Source: Rutidosis leptorrhynchoides
Lineage: Eukaryota > Streptophyta > Magnoliopsida > Asterales > Asteraceae
NCBI RefSeq assembly: GCF_046630445.1
Contig: NC_092340.1
Span: 363,548,001 to 363,612,000, forward strand
Direction: 5' to 3'
Length of the DNA stretch: 64,000 nt
Both the position numbers and the translations under genes were made by a program. The notes under the pieces were generated by a model, which saw only the letters and a program-made list of their open reading frames with translations, was not told the DNA's origin and did not search any database. Every line of letters begins with the position of its first letter. The first letter of the stretch is position 1. Below are positions 12,872-25,258 of this stretch, one piece after another.

Positions 12872-14817
12872 TGATAATGCTAAAAAGGAACATATATTTA
12901 GTATCAATATCCTTCCAATATGTAAAGCTTTTAGTTGCAATTGTTCTATTTTATGTAATATTCGTTTAAATAAATAAGTGCGAAGACAAAAGAAGAAAAC
13001 GACGATTTGAAGACGCAAATAACCAAAAAGCTCAAATGTACAAGATATAATTCAAGTGGTTTAATTTATTGATGAGAAACGTCTCAAAATTACAGGAGTA
13101 CGAGCCGCAAAACGCAAAGTACAAGATATTAAATTATACGAAAGGATGTTCGAAAAACCGGAACCGGGACCTGAGCCAACTATCAACGCGCGACGCAATG
13201 GAGCTAAAATTACAAGTCAACTATGCACAAGAATATAATATAATATTTAAATAATTATATAAATTATTTATATATTATATATTATATTAAATAACGTCGA
13301 CAAACTAGCAAACAAAAAATATGTGAGCTGGATCTGACGGCCATGCGATCGCATGGGAAATAGGCATAAAACTCATGCGACTGCATGAGCCCATGCGAGT
13401 GCATGAGATTTGCACTAAAATCTCATACGACCGCATGAGTTACTGTAGCAGGACACATTCTATAAATTCGCAAGTTTTCTTCGAGTAAAAAAGACATCTT
13501 TTTCTATATCCATCTTTCTCTGATCTCTCTCATAATATATATTTATATTATAATTTTAATTTTAATTTAAGATTAATAATAAATTATGGTTTAGTTGGGT
13601 TATTGTAAGAAATGTTTTACGGGTTTTTAAGTCGGAACTCTGTCCGTGTAACGCTACGCAATTAATCACCACTGTAAGCTATGTTCTTCCTTTTTAAATT
13701 AATGTCTCGTAACTAAGTTATTATTATGCTTATTTGAGCCAAAGTAATCGTGATGTTAGACTAAAAATTAAGATTGGGTTATTGAATTTTGTACCATAAT
13801 TAAGGTTTGAACAAAAGACCGACACTTGTGGACATTGGACTATTGACTATTAATAGAGAGGGGGTATTGTCTAATCGAATGACAACTCATTAGAATCTGT
13901 CGAACCTATCTTCAAATTAGTTAATCTAATAATTATTAAAATGATTATGTATGTTCTATTTAGTGACGTTTATACGACATCTTTTACGATCATTTAATTA
14001 ATTAATCGGGTTGGGTAATTGATTATTCATTCTGATCAAGTGGGTAAATTAATATTCATATCTCATTAAAACAGGGGTGGATTACATATAAGGATAATTG
14101 GTGTAATTGTTAACAAAGTATTAAAACCTTGAATTACGCGCAGTCGATAACCTGGTGTAATTATTAAACAAAGTATTAAAACCTTGTTACAGTTCGAATC
14201 CCTAATTAGTTGGAATATTTGACTTCGGGAATAAGGTTAATTTGACGAGCATTTTATAATTATGACCGATGGACTATTATGGACAAAAACCAGATAGGTA
14301 TCATATAAACCAGGACAAAGGACAATTAACCCGGGTAATAAATTAAAATCAACACGTCGAACATCATGATTACGGAAGTTTAAATAAGCATAATACTTTT
14401 ATTTCATATTTCATCGTACCTTTATTTACTGTCATTTAATTACTGCAATTTACTTTATCGCAATTTAAATTCTGTCATTTATATTATCGTCATTTATCTT
14501 TACGCTTAAAATATAAAATTGACAAACCGGTCATTAAACGGTAAAAACCCCCTCTTATAATAATATTACTATATATATTTATATATATTTTATATAAATA
14601 TAGTTGTTAAAAATAGAGCGTTAAACTCAGCTAGCTCCCTGTGGAACGAACCGGACTTACTAAAAACTACACTACTCTACGATTAGGTACACTACCTATA
14701 AGTGTTGTAGCAAGGTTTAGGTATATCCTATCTATATAAATAAATAAAACTTGTGTAAATTGTATCGTATTTCGTAGTAAAAATATTACTATTTCATATA
14801 CACCTCGCAACACATCA
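12872..14817 (+). repeat. 3' LTR of copy A
   Basis: This 1946-bp LTR runs from TGATAATGCT to ACATCA, preceded by the purine tract AAGTGTGGGGATAT. A cluster of GC-rich near-palindromes (13341-13439) stands just upstream of a TATA-like CTATAAATTC at 13460. Confidence 0.9.
13341..13469 (+). promoter_or_regulatory. LTR promoter region: palindrome cluster and TATA box
   Basis: CCATGCGATCGCATGG (13341-13356) is a perfect 16-bp palindrome. It is followed by three imperfect relatives at about 13374, 13392 and 13422, then CTATAAATTC at 13460-13469. The same arrangement recurs at 20679, 22455 and 30866 in the other LTRs. The position before a TATA box suggests U3 protein-binding sites. That role is inference. 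Confidence 0.5.
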
Positions 14818-15856
14818 AGTTACAACACCACCACCACCCGAGTATGTAAAGCCAGTGGTGACACCATACAGATCACCCATCCCGTTTTCAAGAAAAGGAG
14901 TTGAGTATGAGCAAGTAATAGGTAATAAAGTTTGTGATACCTCTGGAAAGAAGAAGAAGAATAAGAAAGTGCAAGAAATAAAAACCGTAAAGATAAACCC
15001 GGTGAAGACAGTTCCACCAAAACCTCCACCCAGGGTGGGTGATCTGGGTGAATTTATTGTTCCTTGTCTACTTAGTGATTATGTCATGTATGATGCACTA
15101 GCAGATTTAGGTGCGAGTGTGAGTGTTATGCCTCTTTCATTATATAAGAGATTAGGAGTAGGTGAGTTAAGTCCAACGGAGATGAGTGTCCGACTCTTTG
15201 ATCAAACCATTAGACACCCAGTTGGAATTGTTGACAATCTACCCATTCAAGTAGGAAATTTAACCTTTCTAGTCGAATTTATTGTCATTGACATAGAAGA
15301 GGATTCAAACATTCCTCTAATTTTAGGTCGACCATTCTTAGCGTCCACCGGGGCGTTATTTGATGTAAGAAAGGGTAGAATGACACTTAGTGCTGGGGAC
15401 AAATCGATCACCTTTGTGATTCAAAAGTCTAAATCTCCACCAACCAAAACCGTTGAACCAACAAAACGATTGGTAAGAACTATATTGTTTTACCAACTCC
15501 AACGGTAGTGCTTAAAAATAATAAAACGCCTAAGTGTGGGGAAAATGAAGTAACACCTAATGATGACCTAATAACAAAGAACCCCGTTGTTGATACGAAA
15601 TTAAATGACTCCGTTATTAATAGTTCAATGAAGAAACTTATTAAACGGATTCGCGATGCTAGAACCATGGGGAACTTTAAGTTATGTAACCGGTTAGTAT
15701 CCAATCTATCGTCTAAAGAAAAGGTGAAACTAGTTGAATTTGTGGAAATTACACAGGAATCCGACCAATGCAAAAGTCACAGATATGCAAGTTGATTATG
15801 GTCCAAACGAAATTAACGATGAAGTTAATCACAATTTCAAAACCATAGCTACCTAA
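14818..15856 (+). pseudogene. Protease remnant, copy B
   Basis: The open stretch 14855-15508 includes the aspartic protease signature DLGASVSVMP and the later LILGRPF. A one-base deletion near 15475 (AAAACG where copies A and C have AAAAACG) shifts the frame. The C-terminal part continues at 15508-15795 in another frame, with a second small deletion around 15771. The terminal TAA lies in AAGTGTGGGG as in copies A and C. It is non-functional as it stands. Confidence 0.85.
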
Positions 15857-17529
15857 GTGTGGGGAGATTCAAATGTTCTAAAAAGAAAACGTTATTTAGA
15901 GTTAGTTGTTATGTTCTCGTGTAGTTCTGAGAATGGAATTCGATTGGTCTTTTTCACTAGCAGACACTAAAGAACTAGTTTTCTCCCCCCCCCCCTATTC
16001 TGAATTTTTGTTTTGTAGATTTTATATTAAATTAATAAGCATTTTTAAATTTAATTTTTGTGTGATTTTAAAAAAAACAAAAATTACTTTATTTCATTAA
16101 GTTTAAAAAATGATTTCTAAAATTCATCGTAAGTTGAAGACTAGGTCATGGAACCGAAATTGCTTTACCCGAGAGCGGGGCGAAAAATTTTGTTATCATT
16201 ATTTTTATTTTTATTGATCTTTAGAGAAAAAAAAAAAACTCCAAAAATCTTTGCTTTTAAAACAATCACTTTAACGATAAATTTTAAATTTTGTCGAGGG
16301 ACGGACTAGGTAAACGTACCGAAACTACCTAAAGTAAAAGGAAACAAAATTTAAAAAAAAATTATTCATTTAAATTGTTTTAATAAATAAAGGTTTTATA
16401 AAAAAAATATAATAAAAATATTATGTATGTTTGTAGTTTATCTTATGTACAAAACAGGGTAAAACATCGCACTTTCAAAGACTGACATTAAGTTCAGCAA
16501 AAAATACTAATTTTGATGACAAGACGCAAAATATCAAATGTGATATAAAATAATATGTTTGCAAACTCGGTATTCTTAATCACTTTTCTACACTAATCAC
16601 CCTCATTAATTTATAATTATAGTCTGATTTCATGCAAATGAGGGCATTGCATGATCTCAAGTGTGAGGAAGGGTTATAAATTCTCTCGGGTTTACACTTA
16701 GTTTAATTGCCAAATTTTGTGAAAATTTGAAAATTTTTCAATAAAATGAATTCAAAATCATGTTTATACATATTTATGAACGATAAAACTAGGTGTTAAT
16801 GCCGAAAATATTGTTACCTCGGAGAGAACATAAATGAAGAAACAACCTAAAACGCTTGAATTCATTTAAAATGGAATAGAAGATAAATAAAAAGGCAAAG
16901 AAAAGAATAAATAAAAGCTAAGTGTGGGAAGAATTTACCAATATCTTTACAACACATATCACATATTTGGTACAGATTATTGCAGGTACTTTTGCTTTGG
17001 ACTAAACTAATCAGTTTTACCCGATTTTTTGTAATACCTTTGAATGAAAAGATGGATCTACATGATGAATCAATTCCATCATTAAAAGGAAGTAAGTCTT
17101 CCGAAAAAGACAAGCGCTTCTTGATTTAGGTCAGGAAGTTGTCGTCCAGACCAGCTGTAGGTTGACGAAAAATCTAGAAAAGTCATCTCTAAAATCAGCA
17201 GGAAATCCACGGACCTCAGCATCTAACAGGGTCGCCAAGTGGTCAGACATATCCTAACCATGAGAAGATCTGTCTCGTAAAATGGGGAGGGAGCCGTGCA
17301 AATTAGTTTGATAAGACTAATGAATCAGACCCCCAGAAAGGATAATCTCCTTAAAGATTAAAAATCAGCTTTTAAGCCGGATATTACTCAATCCTTGAGA
17401 TTGACCTTAAAGATTGAGAATCACAAACTCATGGAATTCGATGATATCTAAACTCGAGCTTGAACGAGAAAATATTTTGATCAAATTAAAATTGATTTGT
17501 TTTCTGAAAACCCATTTTCAATGCGTTCA

Positions 17530-17853
17530 TTACCATTGAACGTAAAATACTAAGAATTCACCGAAATTCATTAGGTCACCTGAACCAAATCGGGTGTCAA
17601 CCGTAAGAACGGTGGTTGCATAGCATGGTCGAAGATAGGACCTTGTGCCAGACCGAAAAATTATAGGGTGATCTTTACTATTGCTCCTACAAAGGATAGT
17701 AATTGCATCCGACACGTTGTGGACCATAATCAAAAGCATGTCATTAGACATTGCCTTAACAGTTGCTTGTTCAACGCTTTCCTTTACAACCGGACGGTAG
17801 TTTACCGAAAGGTGATATAAGGAGCAAGTAAACTGGACGTGTTGCTTTCCCAA
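17530..17853 (-). other. Antisense ORF, copy B version
   Basis: 107 codons, longer than in copies A and C at both ends. The core from VNYRPVVKES to DTRFGSGDLMN matches the other two copies with scattered replacements and no stop. See 12200-12469. Confidence 0.35.
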
Positions 17854-17874
17854 TACAAGGTTAGCAAGTGGGTG

Positions 17875-19860
17875 TGATGTTATGCGAGGTGTATATAAAA
17901 TAGCTTTATATTTTACAAGGAAATACTATTAAATACGATACAATTTTACACAAGATATTTATTTATTTATAGAATGGATATACTTAAACCTTGCTACAAC
18001 ACTTATAGGCAGTGTACCTAATCGTACAGTAGTGTAGTTTTTAGTAAGTCCGGTTCGTTCCACAGGGAAAATCTTTAAACAAAGCTTAACGCTATATTAG
18101 TTTACTTTTATAAAAATACAAATATATATATAAGTAATATTATTATTATAAAGGGAGTTTTTACCGTTTAATGACCGGTTTGTCGATTTTAAAACTTTAG
18201 TCGCAGTTAAAACAAAATGTAAAATATTAAATAAATAAAAGACTTAATTTAAAGCGTAAAGTAAATAACGATAATGAAATTGCGATAAATAAAAGTGCGA
18301 TAAAATAAACTTGCGATAATTAAAAAGTATGATAATTAAAAGTGCAATTAAATACAATAACAATAAAAATGCGATAATTAGAAGTGCAATTAAATATAAA
18401 ATAAAGGAAATTAAATATGAAATAAAAGAATTATGCTTATTTAAACTTCCGTAATCATGATGTTTGACGTGTTGATTTTAGTTTTATGCCCATGGGTTAA
18501 TTGTCCTTTGTCCTGGATTATTTAATATGTCCGTCTGGTTTTTGTCCATAACAGTCCATCAGTCATAAATATAAAGTGCTGGTGTCCTCGTCAAATTATT
18601 CTTATACCCGAAGTCAAATATTCCAACTAATTGGGGACTTAAACTGTAACAATATTTTAATACTTTGTTTAATAATTACACCAGGATGTCGACTGAGTGT
18701 AACCCAAGGTTTTAATACTTTGTTATCAATTATGCCAAGTGTCCTTGTACATAATTTCACCCCTGTTTTAATAATTCTAGTGACTATTAATCCATTCCCG
18801 TGTCCGGTTAAATGAACGATTATTCGTACATATAAATACCCCGCCCATCGTGTCCGATTGAGTGTATATGGTTATTTATAGGGGCGTTCAATTGTAAATC
18901 TTTATATCAAAATTAACAAACTATCATTTAGTTAAACAAATATAAAGCCCATTAATAGCCCATAGTCTAATTTCTACAAGTGTCGTTCTTTTGTCCAAAC
19001 CCCAATTATGGTACAAAGCCCAATTACCCAATTTTAGTAATTAGCCCAACATCATGATTACTTCGTTTTAAATAAGCATAATAATAACTTAGCTACGAGA
19101 CATTAAATTAAAAAGGTTGAACATAACTTACAATGATTAAAAATAGCGTAGCGTTACACGGACAGAATTTCGACTTACACCCTTACAACATTCGCTAACA
19201 TACACTTATTATTAGGATTAAAATTAAAATTAAAATTAAAATATAAATATAAATATTACGTATATAGATAGAGAGATTGATATATATTGATATTTTTGCG
19301 ATCAAACTGCGTTTGCTTTTATAGGCGGTTTCAGAATTTGGGGCACCACGACTCACGGCAATTTTTGCCTTCAAACTCCGCGAGTCGCGGAGTTTGATTT
19401 TCCAGCTCACCAACTTTGGAGTCTTTCTTTGCCGACGAATTTTTAATATATTATAATATTTAAATAATTATAAGAATTATTTAAATATTATATTATATTT
19501 ATGTGCATAGTTGACTTGTAATTTTTAGTCCGTTGCGTCGAGCGTTGAGAGTTGACTCTGGTCCCGGTTCCGGATTTTCGAACGTCCTTGCGTACAATTT
19601 AATATCTTGTAGTTTGCGTTTTGAATCTTGTACTCTTGTAATTTCGAGACGTTTCTTATCAATAATTGGAACCTCTTTGATTGTATTTTGTACTTTTGAG
19701 CTTTTTGGTCGTTTGCGTCTTCAATTCGTCGAATCTATCTTTTATCTTCACCTTTTAATATTTAAACGAATATCACTTGTAAATAGAATAATTGCAACTA
19801 AAAGCTTGTCTTTCTTGGGGAATAATGCTATGAAATATATGTTCGTTTTTAGCATTATCA
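17875..19860 (-). mobile_element. Solo LTR of the Athila-like family
   Basis: Read on the minus strand it runs from TGATAATGCTAAAAACGAAC to CATAACATCA (1986 bp), the same ends as the other LTRs of this family. It is flanked by a perfect 5-bp target duplication GGGTG (17870-17874 and 19861-19865), which shows it is an insertion reduced by LTR-LTR recombination. It is a diverged subfamily: the palindrome near its promoter is CTCCGCGAGTCGCGGAG (about 19376), not the ATGCGATCGCAT type. Confidence 0.93.
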
Positions 19861-20214
19861 GGGTGACACAAAACCATAAGTTTTGAGCTAAAATTTTCAA
19901 ATCTGAAACCCACAAAAAAATAATTTGCAAACACCGGTGAAGGGTTATTCCGGAAAACTTATCTAGGGTAAAAGCTAGAATGAATTTTCAAAAGATCAAA
20001 TGTTTTCATAAAGATCCAATTTCCTTAAAGGATCTAAATTTTCATAGTCATGTGGGACTGTAAACCACATTGTTACTATCATTGTTTATACCGCCGTATC
20101 AAAATCACTGATGTATAAAGTGTGAGAATAAAAAAAAGTGATTCGAGTGAAGTGTAATTTTATTTTAAGTTCTGTATTGCTTGAGGACAAACAACGTTCA
20201 AGTGTGGGGATATT

Positions 20215-22119
20215 TGATAGTGCTCCAAATGAACATATATTTAGGCACAATATCCTTTCAATATGTAAAGCTTTTAGTTACTATTGTTCTATTTTTATGT
20301 AATAATCGTTTAAATAAATAAGTGCGAAGACAAAAGAAGAAAACAACGATTTGAAGACGCAAACGACCAAAAAGCTCAAAAGTACAAAGTACAATCCAAG
20401 TGGTTCAAATTATTGATAAGAAACGTCTCAAAAGTTACAAGAGTACAAGACGCAAAACGCAAAGTACAAGATATTAAATAGTACGCAAGGACGTTCGAAA
20501 ATCCGGAACCGGGACCTGAGCCAACGATCAACGCGCGACGCAACGGAGCTAAAATTACAAGTCAACTATGCACAAGAATATAATATAATATTTAAATAAT
20601 AATATAAATTATTTATATATTATATTAAATAACGTCGACAAACTAGCAAACAAAAAATATGTGAGCTGGATCTGACGGCCATGCGATCGCATGGAAAATA
20701 GGCATAAAACTCATGCGAGTGCATGAGCCCATGTGAGTGCATGAGATTTGCACTTAAATCTCATGCGACCGCATGAGTTACTGTAGCATGCCACATTCTA
20801 TAAATTCAGCATTTTTCGGAAGAATTTTCACACCATTCATCAATCTCTCTCACTCTCATATATATAATTATATTTATATTTTAATTATAATTTTAATTTA
20901 AGTTTAATAATAATAAGGTTATGTTAGCAAATGTTTTAAGTGTGTAAGTCGAAATTTTGCCCGTGTAACGCTACGCGATAAATAATCACTGTAAGCTATG
21001 GTCTTCCTTTTTAAATTAATGTCTTGTAACTAAGTTATTATTATCATTATTTGAGCCGAAGTAATCGTGATGTTAGACTAAAATATTAAGACGGGGTTAT
21101 TAGATTTTGTACCATAATTAAGGTTTGGACAAAAGACCGACACTTGTGGATATTGGACTATGACTATTAATAGATAGGGGGTATTGTCTAATTGAGCGAC
21201 AACTCATTGGAACCTGTCGAACCTATCTTCAAATTAGTTAATCTAATAATTATTAAAATGATTATGTATGTCCTATTTAGTGACGTTTATACGACATCTT
21301 TTACGATCATTTAATTAATTATTCAGGTTGGGTAATTGATTATTCATTCTGATCAAGTGGGTAAATTAATATTCATATCTCATTAAAACAGGGGTGGATT
21401 ACATACAAGTATAATTGGTGTAATTATTAACAAAGTAATAAAACCTTGAATTACGCACAGTCGATAACCTGGTGTAATTATTAAACAAAGTATTAAAACC
21501 TTGTTATAGTTCGAATCCCTAATTAGTTGGAATATTTGACTTCGGGAATAAGGTTAATTTGACGAGCATTTTATAATTATGACCGATGGACTATTATGGA
21601 TAAAAACCAGATAGGTATCAAATAAATCCAGGACAAAGGACAATTAACCCAGATAAATAAATTAAAATCAAAACGTCAAACATCATGATTACGGAAGTTT
21701 AAATAAGCATAATACTTTTATTTCATATTTCATCGTACCTTTATTTACTGTCATTTTAATTACTACAATTTACTTTATCGCAATTTAAATTCTGTCATCT
21801 ATATTATCGTCATTTATCTTTACGCTTTATTTAAAATCGACAAATCGATCATTAAACGGTAAAAACCCCCTTTTATAATAATATTACTATATATAATTAT
21901 ATATATTTTATACAAATATAGTTGTTAAAAATATAGCGTTAAACTTAGTCAGCTCCCTGTGGAACGAACCGGACTTACTAAAAACTACACTACTGTACGA
22001 TTAGGTACACTGCCTATAAGTGTTGTAGCAAGGTTTAGGTATATCCCATTCAATAAATAAATAAATAACTTGTGTAAAATTGTATCGTATTTAATAGTAT
22101 TTCGCAATAAAAATATAAC
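20215..22119 (+). repeat. 3' LTR of copy B, 3' end truncated
   Basis: It starts TGATAGTGCTCCAAATG after the purine tract AAGTGTGGGGATAT. It has the CCATGCGATCGCATGG palindrome at 20679-20694 and a CTATAAATTC TATA-like motif at about 20809. It breaks off after AAAATATAAC at 22119, short of the usual ACATCA end. Confidence 0.88.
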
Positions 22120-23914
22120 GATGATTTGAAGACGCAAATGACCAAAAAGCTCAATTGTACAAAATACGATCCAAGTGGTTCTATTTATTGATGAGAAACG
22201 TCTAAAAATTACAAAGTACATGCCGCGGACACAAAGTACAAGATATCTACGCGTACGAAAGGACGTTCGAAAATCCAGAACCGGGACATGAACCAACTAT
22301 CAACGCGCGACGCAACGGAGCTAAAATTACAAGTCAACTATGCACATAAATATAATATAATATATAAATAATTCTTAAAATTATATATATATATTATATT
22401 ATATAATAAAACGTCGGCAAAACTAGAAAACAAAAGTAGGTGGCCTGATCCAGCTGGCCATGCGATCGCATGGCCAGGAAGACCATTTTTCATGCGGTCG
22501 CATGAAGCCAGAAATCTGGCCAGGTCCTATAAATTCAGCATTTTTCGACGAGTAAAACACACCTTTTTCTTTTCCTTCATATGCAACGTAAATATATATA
22601 TATATATTTATAATATAATTTTAATTTTAAATTAATAATAATAAGGTTATTTTAAGAATATTTTTCGGGTTTTAAGTAAAAATTCTGTCCGTGCAACACT
22701 ACGCGATTAATCACCACTGTAAGCTATGTTCTTCCTTTTTAAATTAATGTCTCTTAACTAAGTTATTATTATGCTTATTTGAGCCAAAGTAATCGTGATG
22801 TTAGACTAAATATTAAGACGGGTTATTAGATTTTGTACCATAATTAAGGTTTGGACAAAAGACCGACACTTGTGCACATTGGACTATGACTATTAATAGA
22901 TATAGGGTATTGTCTAATTGAGCGACCATTCATTGGAACCTGTCGCACCTATCTTCAAATTAGTTAATCTAATAATTATTAAAATGATTATGTATGTTCT
23001 ATTTAGTGACGTTTATACAACATCTTTTACGATCATTTAATTAATTATTCGGGTTGGGTAATTGATTATTCATTCTGATCAAGTGGGTAAATTAATATTC
23101 ATATCTCATTAAAACAGGGGTAGATTACACACAAGGATAATTGATGTAATTGTTAACAAAGTATTAAAACCTTGGATTACACGCAGTCGATAACCTGGTG
23201 TAATTATTAACAAAGTATTCAAACCTTGTTACAGTTCGAATCCCTAATTAGTTGGAATATTTGACTTCGGGAATAAGGTTAATTTGAAGAGCATTTTATA
23301 ATTATGACCGATGGACTATTATGGAAAAAAACCAGATAGGTATCAAATAAACCAGGACAAAGGACAATTAACCCAGGTAACAATTAATTAAAATCAAAAC
23401 GTCAAACATCATGATTACGGAAGTTTAAATAAGCATAATACTTTTATTTCATATTTCATCGTACCTTTATTTACTGTCATTTTAATTATTGTAATTTACT
23501 TTATCGCAATTTAATTTCTGTCATTTATATTATCGTCATTTATCTTTACGCTTTATTTAAAATCGACAAACCGGTCATTAAACGGTAAATCCCCCTTTTA
23601 TAATAATATTACTAATTATATAATTTTATATATTTTATACAAATATAGTTTATAAAAATATAGTATAATTTTATATATTTTATACAAATATAGTTTATAA
23701 AAATATAGTACGTATCACTAGCTCCCTGTGGAACGAACCGGACTTACTAAAAACTACACTACTTTACGAATAGGTACACTGCCTATAGTGTTGTAGCAAG
23801 GTTTAGGTATATCCACTCTATAAATAAATAAATAACTTGTGTAAAATTGTATCGTATTTAATAGTATTTCGCAATAAAAATATAACTATTTCGTACCCCT
23901 CTGCTTTAACATCA
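22120..23914 (+). repeat. 5' LTR of copy C, 5' end truncated
   Basis: It begins inside the LTR at GATGATTTGAAGACG (compare 30531) and ends ACATCA at 23914. A perfect palindrome lies at 22455-22476. A direct duplication of about 47 bp around 23616-23710 is absent from the 3' LTR and so arose after insertion. Confidence 0.88.
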
Positions 23915-23920
23915 AGTTTT

Positions 23921-23937
23921 TGGCGCCGCTGCCGGGG
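23921..23937 (+). promoter_or_regulatory. Primer binding site, tRNA-Asp type
   Basis: TGGCGCCGCTGCCGGGG starts 6 nt after the LTR end. It complements the 3' end of plant tRNA-Asp(GUC) with one mismatch. This primer is characteristic of the Athila lineage and is the best single argument for that assignment. Confidence 0.88.
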
Positions 23938-24060
23938 ACTCGGCGAAACGCTATATCTTTACGCTATATTTTAGTAAAACTATATTTTTGTAAAAATATA
24001 TTATTTCTTATTTCATAAAAATATTTTGTATTTATAATAAGTGTTAAAAATAATTAAAAG

Positions 24061-24144
<84 letters not shown>

Positions 24145-25258
24145 AGACTTTATTTATAAAATTAAAAAGTACTTTTATTTTTAAGATTTTAAAATATAAG
24201 CTAATTATATTTTATATAAATATTCTACAAAATTTTCTTTATTAAAATCAAAAATCAAATAAAAATATAATTTGGGCCGAAACTGGTACCAGCCCGAATC
24301 AGTTCTGGAATTCCTGGGCCATGCGATCGCATGACCCTAACGCTAAAAAATCATGCGGTCGCATGAGTCGACCTGACAGGCCACAAACCTGGTACGCATT
24401 TATGATGGTAGGGTTTATTAATATTTATTATTTATTAATTAGGGTTTAATTATTTATTATTAATTAGCTATTATTTAGTTTTAATAATAATTAGTAATTT
24501 TAAGTTTAATTATTATTTTTAATTATATAGTTTAATATTTTTATATAATATAAATATAAAAATAATATTTTTATAAAATTTGTATTTCTATCATTTTAAT
24601 AATAAATTGTATATTTTAATCGTTTAATTTGTAATTTGTATATTTATCGTTCGTAATTAATTTTAAGATTAGTTTTTGCCGTAGTTATTTTTATTTTTAA
24701 ATTTTTAGGCTAAAATCTCTTAAGTGCTTTTTCTTTAGATTAAGATTTAGGCGCTTTAGAAATTTGCGACGCCGTTTTAAGATTTTAGTACTTTTTAAGT
24801 AATTGCCGTTTTGGATATAGAATTCCTTTAAGTTTTAATACATTTAGACGCAACTTTTAATATTTAGTTTTTAGAATACTAAGTTTCGACGCTTATTTTC
24901 TTATTTTTATTTTTCGACTGTTTGTTTTTCGAAGCTAATTTTTCGACGTTTTTCGACGCGCTCTTTTTCTTTCTTATTTCTCGACGCTCTAGTTTTTAGG
25001 ATATAGAATTTTCTATTTCTTCTCTACAACTTTAAAACGAAAAATTATTTTAAGCGGTTAAATTGATAGACATCCAAAATTTTATGGTTCGTAGTAATAG
25101 TTGGATTTGTTAGTGGCGAGTTGTGGGCTTCCGATTTAAAGGGTCCTGGCTACCTGCTGCATCTATTGGCTATTCGAAATGTGGGCAAAATCAGAAAAGT
25201 CTATTAATTTGATAACTTATATAATTTTTATCTTTATAACTAATATGATATTCAGTGA
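23938..25258 (+). other. Copy C leader before gag
   Basis: An AT-rich 1.3-kb untranslated leader with a (TA)n run at 24064-24141 and two GC-rich near-palindromes of the LTR type (ATGCGATCGCAT at 24321 and ATGCGGTCGCAT at 24353). No gene is seen. Confidence 0.75.
24064..24141. repeat. (TA)n microsatellite
   Basis: An uninterrupted TA run of about 78 bp in the copy C leader. Confidence 0.97.

Larger units (their letters stand above)
15857..20214 (+). other. Copy B 3' non-coding region, split by a solo LTR
   Basis: This is the counterpart of 10433-12871. It carries the AAGTGTGGGG motifs, a frameshifted MDLHDESI frame at 17052 and the antisense frame at 17530-17853. A same-family solo LTR interrupts it at 17875-19860. 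The two halves (to 17874 and from 19861) join into the sequence seen at 12524 in copy A and 30045 in copy C. Confidence 0.8.
14818..22119 (+). mobile_element. Athila-like element copy B (right part)
   Basis: This copy begins abruptly inside the protease linker because copy A is inserted there. It continues through a broken protease and the 3' region, interrupted by a solo LTR (17875-19860), to its 3' LTR (20215-22119), which has lost its last 27 bp or so at the junction with copy C. Confidence 0.82.

Noticed and set aside
19195-19886. Frames of 72 and 117 codons around the solo LTR end
   Set aside because: They lie entirely within the LTR, include its simple repeats, and have no counterpart open in the other LTR copies except weak shadows.
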